In this document: positions 1 to 6,105 of the stretch, piece by piece
How the letters are laid out: each line of letters opens with the position of its first letter
Position numbering within the stretch: the stretch's first letter is position 1
NCBI GenBank assembly: GCA_017543005.1
Contig: JAFWEA010000321.1
Span: 1 to 11,005 of the forward strand
Direction of reading: 5' to 3'
DNA length: 11,005 nucleotides
DNA from: Solobacterium sp.
GTDB taxonomy: Bacteria; Bacillota_I; Bacilli_A; Erysipelotrichales; Erysipelotrichaceae
Notes under the pieces: model-generated
Database searches by the model: none
Told to the model about the DNA's origin: nothing
What the model saw: the letters and a program-made list of their open reading frames with translations, nothing else
Position numbers and translations under genes: made by a program

Positions 1-857
1 AGGCAGCGGAAGGAACGAAAGCGTCGGCAGACTTCATATATTGGGAAGACGTGTTTTCACATTATCTGCCGGAAGGAACAGCAGAGCAGAAAGGCGTCTG
101 GTCAGCATCCGACGGCACAGGATATATGCGGCTGGTCGCCGGATACGGCCTGATGGGCGCGGACTATATACGCAGGCGCTATTATCTGTGCCTTGATCAT
201 ACCGAACAGGATCTGATCCTGCATAATCACGCCATGGTCACAGCGTTTTTCCGCTGGGCCATGCAGAATGACATGATATTTCTGCATAGTGCTGCAGTTG
301 GGGCAGCCGGAAACGGAATCCTGATCGGCGGCCGGGGCGGCCGGGGCAAATCGACACTGGCAGTGTCCTGTCTGTTTGCCGGGATGGATTTTGTATCAGA
401 TGATTATGTGCTCCTGAGCAGGACCGGACCACTTCGGGCCATGCCGCTATACCGTACGGTTGGTCTCAATCAGGATATGGCAAAGATTCTGCAGCCGGAC
501 CTCCCGGTTTTATATACGGACCCGCTGCGGAACGGGAAGATGATTCTGGATGCTTCGGCATATCCCTTTACAGAGTCGCTTGAGATCCGCGCAATTTTAC
601 TGCCGGAACAGGCATCGGTTCGGGCGCAGACTGCGTCAAAGGGAGAAACTGCCCCCCGATTTGAGTTGATCCACCCGGGCCAGGCACTCACGCAGATCGT
701 ATATTCTTCACTTTCGCAGCTTGATGTACTGCGGGAGACTGATATTGTGAAAGAGATGACAGGACGGCTTCTCGGCCTGCCTGTTTATAAGATGTATCTC
801 AGCCGGGATCCTGCCAGAAACGCAGAATCTCTGAAAGAATTCCTTACAGGACTATGA
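1..857 (+). CDS. HPr-kinase-like P-loop kinase of a RiPP-type cassette (5' end missing)
   Basis: Probably an ATP-dependent serine/small-molecule kinase of the HPrK-related group found in peptide-modification clusters. What is seen: a conserved-looking His in LHSAAVG (about nt 282-302), a Walker A loop GGRGGRGKST at nt 327-356, and about 14 residues later the FVSDDYVLL segment, matching the HPrK pattern of P-loop followed by a catalytic Asp pair. The reading frame is open to the left edge from nt 3; a GTG at 51 has no good ribosome binding site, so the real start is very likely outside the window. At least 284 residues, near the usual size for HprK-related proteins. In paeninodin-type lasso clusters a related kinase phosphorylates the precursor; here the substrate is unknown. 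It lies 30 bases upstream of the PqqD-like gene. Authentic HPr kinase is unlikely given this context and the divergent loop. Confidence 0.75.
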   Translation, partial: AAEGTKASADFIYWEDVFSHYLPEGTAEQKGVWSASDGTGYMRLVAGYGLMGADYIRRRYYLCLDHTEQDLILHNHAMVTAFFRWAMQNDMIFLHSAAVGAAGNGILIGGRGGRGKSTLAVSCLFAGMDFVSDDYVLLSRTGPLRAMPLYRTVGLNQDMAKILQPDLPVLYTDPLRNGKMILDASAYPFTESLEIRAILLPEQASVRAQTASKGETAPRFELIHPGQALTQIVYSSLSQLDVLRETDIVKEMTGRLLGLPVYKMYLSRDPARNAESLKEFLTGL

Positions 858-887
858 TGCGGAAAAAAGCGGAAAAGGAGAATTGCA

Positions 888-1307
888 ATGAAGATCAATG
901 AAGAGAAAATGTTTTATGACATCGCGGACGGCCAGGCTATCGTGATCAATTATCTGACCGGTATGTATTATGGCATGAGTTCACTCGGTTCAGCTGTCCT
1001 GGACCTGATTCTCAAGGGAGTATCTCCGGCAAGAATCGCAGATGAAATCCGGAAGAAGGATAGATGTCCTGAAGAGATCGGTGAGAAGATCGATGCTTTT
1101 ATCAAGACCCTTCTTGAGGAAGAAATTCTGATCGGAAGTCCGGATGATGAGGGCACAGGAGAGCCGGCAGTGATTGGAGATGAAGCATATGCTGACGGCT
1201 TCGATTTAACGGTGGACGCATATGCGGAAGCGCAGGATCTCATTCTGGCTGATCCGGTTCATGAAGTAGATGTTTCCATGGGCTGGCCGGTCATGAAGGA
1301 AGAATGA
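888..1307 (+). CDS. PqqD-like RiPP recognition protein with acidic C-terminal extension
   Basis: PqqD-like proteins are small winged-helix (RRE) domains that bind a leader peptide and present it to modifying enzymes. Residues 1-83 fit this: a short beta hairpin, the NYLTGMYYGMSSLGSAVLDL stretch in the place of the usual 'LN.TG..iW.lL.G' pattern, then ARIADEI and a C-terminal helix. Stand-alone PqqD is about 90 residues; this protein has 139. Residues 85-139 are acidic and end in DPVHEVDVSMGWP, a tail type I recall from PqqD-like proteins of HPrK-related cassettes (recollection, not checked). AAGGAG at 875-880 precedes the ATG. Its stop overlaps the next start by 4 bases (ATGA). The acidic tail could be an interaction arm or, less likely, a fused peptide substrate. 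No catalytic motif is seen. Confidence 0.75.
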   Translation: MKINEEKMFYDIADGQAIVINYLTGMYYGMSSLGSAVLDLILKGVSPARIADEIRKKDRCPEEIGEKIDAFIKTLLEEEILIGSPDDEGTGEPAVIGDEAYADGFDLTVDAYAEAQDLILADPVHEVDVSMGWPVMKEE

Positions 1308-2083
1308 AGGAAATGATGCCCCGCGTTTCGGTGCTCGTACCAGTCTATAACCGGGCGGAATATCTTCTGGCCGCGGTGCAGACCCTCTGCGCCCAGACCT
1401 GGCCGGATCTGGAAGTGATTCTTGCGGATGACGGGTCAGATGACGAGACACCGACGATCATTGAGGCTGTTGCTGAAGGCAGAATCCTGCTGCCTGAGCG
1501 GGAAAGAAGGCAGGGCACATTTACGATCCGAAGTGTCCGGCAGAAACATCAGGGTGTTTCAGCGGCCAGGAATCTTGCCCTTTCGGCCGCAAGCGGATCT
1601 TTTATCGCTTTTCTTGATTCGGACGACCTCTGGATGCCTGAGAAAGCGGAAAAGCAGGTGCGTTATCTCCTGAATAACCCGTCCTGCAATATTGTCTTCT
1701 GCGGATATGAAAACTTTATTGATGCCGGGGCAGAAGAAATCAGTGAGGAACAGCGACAGCTTCTTTCGGAAGTAATTCCGGATTATATGGCTTCCGCTAT
1801 GGTCCGCAGAGAAGTGTTTGACAGGATCGGATCGTTTTCTGTAAAACTGCGCCGCGGGGAAGATTCGGAATGGGTAATGCGTGCAAAGCTGCTGGGAGAG
1901 AACAAAGGGGATATGATTCCGGAAGTGCTGTATAAACGGCGGATCCATGCCGGGAATATCACTCTTACGAGGACAGAAGACGACAAGTTCTTTGAGATGG
2001 CATGCATTGCGGAAATGATTCGGAATGTGAATATGATCAGGAGGAAAAATGGCAAGGATAGCAGTTCTGATACCGGTTTATAA
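1304..2083 (+). CDS. Family 2 glycosyltransferase, first of three paralogues
   Basis: A GT-A fold, inverting-type glycosyltransferase, predicted cytoplasmic, transferring a sugar from a nucleotide-sugar donor. Motifs seen in the 259 residues: N-terminal VSVLVPVYNRAEYL, nucleotide-binding ADDGSDD near residue 42, the metal-binding DSDD at 105-108, the putative catalytic GED..W at 185-190, and RIH at 213-215. It shares with the next gene a mid-region 'F.DA....SE.Q...L' block (around residue 138) that is not a generic GT2 motif. No membrane segment is evident, so it is probably not a processive polysaccharide synthase. The start at 1304 gives the 4-base ATGA overlap with the PqqD-like stop; ATGs at 1313 and 1316 are alternatives. 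The donor and acceptor cannot be read from sequence; context suggests the cassette's peptide or a precursor of its product. Confidence 0.85.
   Translation: MKEMMPRVSVLVPVYNRAEYLLAAVQTLCAQTWPDLEVILADDGSDDETPTIIEAVAEGRILLPERERRQGTFTIRSVRQKHQGVSAARNLALSAASGSFIAFLDSDDLWMPEKAEKQVRYLLNNPSCNIVFCGYENFIDAGAEEISEEQRQLLSEVIPDYMASAMVRREVFDRIGSFSVKLRRGEDSEWVMRAKLLGENKGDMIPEVLYKRRIHAGNITLTRTEDDKFFEMACIAEMIRNVNMIRRKNGKDSSSDTGL
2039..2044 (+). promoter_or_regulatory. Ribosome binding site of the second glycosyltransferase
   Basis: A perfect AGGAGG lies inside the 3' end of the first glycosyltransferase, 4 bases before the ATG at 2049. It fixes that start and implies reinitiation within a 35-base gene overlap. 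Confidence 0.7.
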
Positions 2084-2756
2084 CGCTGCGCGCTTTCTCC
2101 CGCAGACGCTGGAATGCTTAAGAAAGCAGACGTACCGGGATTTTTCGATTACAGCCGCTGATGACGGCTCAACGGACGGATCCCTTGAGATCCTTCGTTC
2201 TTATCCGGAGGTGAAGGTTCTTGCGCTTCCGCATGGCGGCGTCGCGAAAGCCAGAAATGCTCTTCTTGAGGCTTCGTCGGGAGAATATGTGGCCTTCCTG
2301 GATGCAGATGATTTATGGGATTCCGACAGACTTGAAAAACAAGTTGCTTTTCTGGATGAACATCCGGAGTATGAGCTTGTTATGAGCGGATTTCAGACCT
2401 TTCTGGACGCGGAGGTTACTGATCTCAGTGAGAGTCAGAAGGAGATACTCCATGCGCCTTTCCGGTATGCTCTGGAAGCAGCGCTGATCCGTCGGTCCCT
2501 CTTTGCGAGGATTGGAAATATAAACGAATCATTGGATATCGGTGAGGATTTTGACTGGCTGATCAGGGCATCAACAGAAGGCGTTGATATCAACATTTCG
2601 ATTCCGGAAACAAAGACGTATTATCGGATTCACAATACTAACACAATGCTGACCGCACCGAACAGCCGGGAGAAACGATATCGCATGATCGCTGCGGCTG
2701 CCCGGGCAGGGCGGCAGCTGTCCCGCAGAGGATCCGGAAAGGACGGTAAACAATGA
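2049..2756 (+). CDS. Family 2 glycosyltransferase, second of three paralogues
   Basis: Same fold and likely reaction type as its upstream neighbour. The 235 residues show IAVLIPVYNAARFL at the N terminus, AADDGSTD around residue 38, DADD at 85-88, the putative catalytic GED.DW at 165-170, and RIH at 193-195. The block FLDAEVTDLSESQ at 118-130 parallels the first paralogue. It begins 35 bases inside the first glycosyltransferase, with its own strong AGGAGG, and its stop overlaps the third glycosyltransferase by ATGA. All active-site positions I can recognise are intact, so it should be catalytically competent. The tandem arrangement suggests duplication followed by divergence, perhaps for sequential sugars on one acceptor. 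The specificity is unknown. Confidence 0.85.
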   Translation: MARIAVLIPVYNAARFLPQTLECLRKQTYRDFSITAADDGSTDGSLEILRSYPEVKVLALPHGGVAKARNALLEASSGEYVAFLDADDLWDSDRLEKQVAFLDEHPEYELVMSGFQTFLDAEVTDLSESQKEILHAPFRYALEAALIRRSLFARIGNINESLDIGEDFDWLIRASTEGVDINISIPETKTYYRIHNTNTMLTAPNSREKRYRMIAAAARAGRQLSRRGSGKDGKQ

Positions 2757-3451
2757 TTCTGAGTATAGTCATACCGGTGTGGAACGGGGAAAAATATATT
2801 GCGGAAGCGATCAGGTCTGCCCTTTCCCTGAAGCTCCCTGGGGATATTAAGGAACTGGAGATCCTTGTTGTTGATGATGGGTCTGAAGATGCTTCTGCGC
2901 AGATCGCCGGATCTTTTCCGGAGGTTAAGGTGCTTCGTTATTCTCATCGAAATACTGCGGCAGCACGGAATGCGGGAATCCGGGTATCCAGGGGAGATTT
3001 TCTATTTTTCCTCGACGCGGATGATATTCTGGAAGAAGACGCAGCCATGAACCTTTTGAAACCGTTTCTGGCGGATCCTTCCGTTATGGTGACTATTGGT
3101 CTTACAGAAGATTTTATCTCTCCGGAGCTCGCCCCGGACGAGAAGCAAAAGCTTCTGCCCCGGACGGAACCGTATGAAGGATGTATTGCAGGATGTGTCA
3201 TGACAAGGCGTCAGGTCCTTCTTGAAAACGGTGCTGGCCTTTTTGATGAAACGCTGACGAGCGGAGAGGGGGTTGACTGGCTTCTGAAGTTGAGACAGAG
3301 CGGAAATGAGATCAGGAAGGTTCCTGCGACAACAAGCCGGCGGCGGCTGCATCTTACGAATACGGGCCGGCGTGCAGCGGGAGAAGAAATGAAAAACTAT
3401 GCGGCAATTCTGCGGAAAATGCGGAGGATCAAGAAGGATGGGGAGAAATAA
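2753..3451 (+). CDS. Family 2 glycosyltransferase, third paralogue, with altered catalytic motif
   Basis: The most divergent of the three paralogues, 232 residues. Retained: LSIVIPVWNGEKYI, VVDDGSED around residue 41, the metal-binding DADD at 88-91, and RLH at 198-200 in the place of RIH. Altered: the position that is GED..W in the two upstream copies reads GEGVDW (171-176), so the conserved Asp that often serves as the catalytic base in GT2 enzymes is a Gly. An Asp two residues on could compensate, or this copy may be inactive and act as a partner subunit. It also carries FISPELAPDE in the block that reads 'F.DA....SE.Q' in the others. It starts within the second glycosyltransferase (ATGA overlap) and its end overlaps the ABC transporter start by 14 bases. 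Confidence 0.8.
   Translation: MILSIVIPVWNGEKYIAEAIRSALSLKLPGDIKELEILVVDDGSEDASAQIAGSFPEVKVLRYSHRNTAAARNAGIRVSRGDFLFFLDADDILEEDAAMNLLKPFLADPSVMVTIGLTEDFISPELAPDEKQKLLPRTEPYEGCIAGCVMTRRQVLLENGAGLFDETLTSGEGVDWLLKLRQSGNEIRKVPATTSRRRLHLTNTGRRAAGEEMKNYAAILRKMRRIKKDGEK
3423..3427 (+). promoter_or_regulatory. Ribosome binding site that decides the ABC transporter start
   Basis: GGAGG lies 10 bases before the ATG at 3438 and favours it over the in-frame ATG at 3399, which has only a weak upstream purine run and would give a 53-base overlap. Confidence 0.55.
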
Positions 3452-5117
3452 AAAGGATCGCTCTGTGCAGCGCTGGATCCTTCGTTCTGTCCGTCCCGAC
3501 TGGTACGGGCTGAGTCTGCTTGCTTTCCTCCGGGCTGTCCAGGCCGTGCTGTTGACCCTGATCTCCCTGTCCCTGCGTGGACTGGTGGACGCTGCCGTGG
3601 CGCAGGAGCAGGCAGGATTTGAACGCAGCTTCCTTCTCCTTGCACTGTTGATCGCCGGGGAAGTGGCTGCCTATTTCGCCGGGCGTTATGTCAATGGAAT
3701 ATTTGCGGCCAGAATGGAGATCCGCCTGCGGAAGGCATCATTTCAAACTCTGATGCAGCGCTCCTATGCGCAGATTGCCAAAGTGCATTCCGGGGAATGG
3801 GCGGGACGGATCATCACCGGCTGCCGGATTGTCTCCCAGAGTCTTATTCAGCTGATTCCGGCTTTTATCGGCGTAGTTGTACAGTTGGCAGCGGCGATGT
3901 TTGCCATGCATGTTATCCTGCCGCAGAGCACCCCTGTCATTGTGATTGCCCTCATTCTGATGGCTTTGTGCGCGGCCGCACTCAGGAACCGCCTTGTATA
4001 CTGCCACAAGGAGATCGTCCGCCATGATTCAAGGGCAGCTGGTCTTTTGCAGGAACAAATCGCGAATACTGCCGTGATCCGGTCTTTTTCCGGGGAAGCA
4101 CAGTCTGTCCGGTATATGGGCAAGGCTTTTGATGACGTCCTGGCCGCCAGGAAGGATTGGACAAAAATCATGGCTGTTTCGACCGGAGGAATTCATCTGG
4201 CCTCGCAGGGAGCCTATCTTATTGGGGCTGCGGCATGCTGCTTCCTTTTGTTTCGCGGCACGATGACAGCAGGCACGATGACAGCAATGATCAGCCTGGT
4301 CCAGCAGATTGCCGCCCCTTTGTCGGGGGCGTTCAGCGTAGTGCCGAATTACTACGCGATGGTCGGGAGCGCCGAGCAGCTGAAGGAAATCGAAAATCTG
4401 CCGGCAGACCGTGAGATGGAGACTCTTTCAGATGCGCAGATCCGGGAAATCTATGAAAAGGAGCTTTCTGCTTTTGGCCTGCAATCTGTGACGTTCTCTT
4501 ATGAAGGTGGAAAACCAGTGATTCAGGATTTGTCTCTGATGATCCGGAAAGGCGAGTTTGCCGCGCTGACTGGCGGCTCCGGAAGCGGAAAGACAACGAT
4601 TTTGAAACTGCTCATGTGCCTGTACGCGCCGGATGAAGGTCACCGGGTGATCTGTTTCCGCAATGGCGAAGAAGCCGTTCTGGATGCTTCCTTCCGCAGG
4701 CTGTTCGCCTATATTCCACAGGAGAACGGGCTCCTGAGCGGAACGATCCGGGAAGGATTGCAGCTTGGATGTGACAGGGATATTCCTGACGAAGAGATCT
4801 GGGAAGCACTTAAGTGTGCGTGTGCCGATTCTTTTGTCCGGGCTGCAGACGGCGGAATTGATGCATCTTTGGGAGAACGTGGATCCGGTTTTTCAGAAGG
4901 GCAGATGCAGCGTCTCGCGGTAGCCAGAGCGCTTCTTTCCGGCAGGCCGGTCCTGCTGCTCGATGAAGCGACCAGCGCTTTGGATGAAGAAACTGAACAA
5001 AAGCTGCTCGATAATCTCAAAGGACTTCCGGGACGGACAGTGATTGCCGTTACGCACCGGCCTTATGCGGCCCGGATTGCTGATGTTCGGATCAGTCTGG
5101 ATGGTAAGACTGTTTAA
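3438..5117 (+). CDS. ABC exporter (fused membrane and ATP-binding domains)
   Basis: A half-transporter of 559 residues with the exporter layout: an N-terminal region with several hydrophobic segments (for example LLLALLIAGEVAAYFAG and VIVIALILMALCAAAL) followed by a nucleotide-binding domain. The ATPase domain shows Walker A GGSGSGKT at residues 379-386, a Q-loop in AYIPQENGLLSGTI, a signature reading GFSEGQMQRLAVARALL (SEGQ rather than the usual SGGQ), Walker B LLLDEATSALDEE, and the switch His in AVTHRP. It should work as a homodimer in the cytoplasmic membrane. There is no N-terminal C39 peptidase domain, so it would not cleave a leader peptide itself. As the last gene before a terminator it is the natural exporter of the cassette's product. 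Lipid or drug export is possible by fold alone. Confidence 0.9.
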   Translation: MGRNKKDRSVQRWILRSVRPDWYGLSLLAFLRAVQAVLLTLISLSLRGLVDAAVAQEQAGFERSFLLLALLIAGEVAAYFAGRYVNGIFAARMEIRLRKASFQTLMQRSYAQIAKVHSGEWAGRIITGCRIVSQSLIQLIPAFIGVVVQLAAAMFAMHVILPQSTPVIVIALILMALCAAALRNRLVYCHKEIVRHDSRAAGLLQEQIANTAVIRSFSGEAQSVRYMGKAFDDVLAARKDWTKIMAVSTGGIHLASQGAYLIGAAACCFLLFRGTMTAGTMTAMISLVQQIAAPLSGAFSVVPNYYAMVGSAEQLKEIENLPADREMETLSDAQIREIYEKELSAFGLQSVTFSYEGGKPVIQDLSLMIRKGEFAALTGGSGSGKTTILKLLMCLYAPDEGHRVICFRNGEEAVLDASFRRLFAYIPQENGLLSGTIREGLQLGCDRDIPDEEIWEALKCACADSFVRAADGGIDASLGERGSGFSEGQMQRLAVARALLSGRPVLLLDEATSALDEETEQKLLDNLKGLPGRTVIAVTHRPYAARIADVRISLDGKTV

Positions 5118-5131
5118 CTGAATGAAATGAG

Positions 5132-5157
5132 GCTGTGGAAAATGCCACAGCTTTTTT
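5132..5157 (+). terminator. Rho-independent terminator of the cassette operon
   Basis: A perfect 7-bp stem (GCTGTGG at 5132-5138, CCACAGC at 5145-5151) with a 6-base loop, followed by six T at 5152-5157. It begins 15 bases after the transporter stop and closes the operon. Confidence 0.9.
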
Positions 5158-5200
5158 CGTATTTCCGGCAAAAAAAACCGGGAAAAATGCAGAACGTGAT

Positions 5201-5239
5201 TATCTATAGTAGGGAACCTCTATATAACCAGAATAGATA
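5201..5239. repeat. AT-rich stretch with nested inverted repeats
   Basis: TATCTAT (5201-5207) and ATAGATA (5233-5239) form a 7-base inverted repeat, with a smaller TATAG/CTATA pair nested inside (5205-5209 and 5220-5224). It stands out as AT-rich against its flanks and lies just upstream of the MarR-like remnant. It could be an old operator or promoter region, but no convincing -35/-10 pair was found. The arms are short enough to arise by chance in AT-rich DNA. Confidence 0.35.
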
Positions 5240-5244
5240 GCAGG

Positions 5245-5521
5245 ATGCTAGGAAAAGACAAACGGCAGTATGAAACTAGATGCTGCGGTAATCCTCATAA
5301 AAGGAACAGGCTGATCTTCCCGACGGTCAAAGCCCTGGCAGGCAGGAACTTGAAAAAATCGGCACCGTGCTTAAACAGAAGTTTACTTCCGGTCTTTCTG
5401 ACAGCGAAAGAGAAGAACTAATCAGACTGCTGAAAAACTGCTGGGTATCGATATCCAGGGCAAGGGAAAACCCGTCGGCAGTGCTGATGGACAGAGCCGG
5501 CCGCGGAATATAGATCACTGA
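5245..5521 (+). pseudogene. Remnant of a MarR-type transcriptional regulator (frameshifted)
   Basis: Reading across frames recovers the C-terminal third of a MarR-like winged-helix regulator. One frame gives NPHKRNRLIFPTVKALAG (about 5290-5343), resembling the wing and following 'P.DKRN.L.FPTEKA' pattern. A shift of frame near 5337 continues with ELEKIGTVLKQKF and then GLSDSEREELIRLLK (to about 5435), the typical C-terminal dimerisation helix. A second shift, equivalent to one missing A in the run at 5433-5437, would restore KKLLGIDIQGKG, ending at a TGA at 5519-5521. The DNA-binding N-terminal two thirds are absent. MarR genes often sit beside oxidoreductase genes, and the next ORF begins as an aldo/keto reductase, so this was probably its regulator. 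Identification is by pattern only. Confidence 0.5.
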
Positions 5522-5544
5522 ATAAAACAAGGGAGTACTATAAC

Positions 5545-5967
5545 ATGACAGATATCAAACGCCTTGGCCTAGGCTGCATGGGCAAGAATATGGCCAATAA
5601 GGAAAGATCGATTGAAACCGTCCGCTACATCCTGGACCACGGGGTCACGATGCTGAACACTGGTGAATTCTACGGCGGCGGAGAGAGTGAAATGGTGCTT
5701 AGCGAATGCCGCGGCAATAAAATCCGGGTCAGGGGCATTGTTTCCTTTGCCAGCATCGATATACACGGTCTGCCGGCTGTCCAGCTTTCTGATACTGCGG
5801 ACGGGAAAAACATGGTCTTCTGCGTATTCAATGAGGCAGGTATCCTGGATCAGGTGAAAGCAGGGGATAGCGTCACCATGGAAGGAAATTATCTCGTCTA
5901 TAACGATGAATTCGGGATTGTCCTGAAAAATTGCAGCTATTGCCGCCCTGACAAAAATGAAAAATAG
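5545..5967 (+). pseudogene. Chimeric ORF: aldo/keto reductase N-terminus joined to OB-fold (tRNA_anti-like) tail
   Basis: An intact 140-codon frame whose two parts belong to unrelated families. Residues 1-53 are the start of an aldo/keto reductase: RLGLGCMG, an SIETVRYILDHGVTMLNTGEFYGGGESE stretch (residues 22-49) including the catalytic-type Tyr43, then the conserved 'E..l.E' turn. Full-length members run to about 300 residues, so the catalytic Lys and His and most of the barrel are missing. From about residue 56 it becomes an OB-fold of the tRNA_anti-like type: NKIRVRGIVSFASID, an LSDTADG turn, VKAGDSVTMEGNYLVY and IVLKNCSYC. Those proteins normally have an N-terminal lipoprotein signal, absent here. 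A good GGGAG precedes the ATG. Most simply, a deletion fused two neighbouring genes in frame (junction near 5701-5716). The product may be made, but reductase activity is not expected. Confidence 0.65.
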
Positions 5968-5971
5968 GATA

Positions 5972-5998
5972 GACAGGGAATAAAACCCTGTCTTTTCT
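5972..5998 (+). terminator. Rho-independent terminator after the chimeric ORF
   Basis: A 7-bp perfect stem (GACAGGG 5972-5978, CCCTGTC 5986-5992) with a 7-base A-rich loop, followed by TTTTCTGT. It sits 4 bases after the stop codon. Confidence 0.85.
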
Positions 5999-6011
5999 GT
6001 CCTGCGGCCGC

Positions 6012-6070
6012 AAAGACCGGAATGGTTAAATCAACTGCAGTTATGACAGGGTCAGATGACCCCGGTCTTT
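6012..6070 (+). other. Hairpin-prone leader or second terminator upstream of the acetyltransferase
   Basis: AAAGACCGG (6012-6020) pairs perfectly with CCGGTCTTT (6062-6070). Inside lies a second inverted repeat, GGGTCA (6049-6054) with TGACCC (6057-6062), sharing one base with the outer right arm. The right arm ends in a short T run, as in a terminator. The two stems cannot both form fully, so alternative folds are possible. No known riboswitch class was recognised. Confidence 0.45.
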
Positions 6071-6105
6071 TATGTTATGCTTGAGGCGTAAGGAAGGATA
6101 CGAAA

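Noticed and set aside
3399..3437. Upstream ATG for the ABC transporter
   Set aside because: It would add 13 Cys/Arg-rich residues within the third glycosyltransferase gene; the ATG at 3438 has the better ribosome binding site.
4257..4286. Perfect 15-base tandem repeat (two copies) inside the ABC transporter
   Set aside because: It encodes GTMTAGTMTA, which fits the normal 'G.lT.G.l.A' loop of exporters, so both halves look like expected sequence rather than a recent duplication or mobile element scar.
5164..5184. CCGG-(A-rich)-CCGG hairpin just after the operon terminator
   Set aside because: Four-base core arms with imperfect extension and no T tract on the + strand; too weak to call a second terminator.
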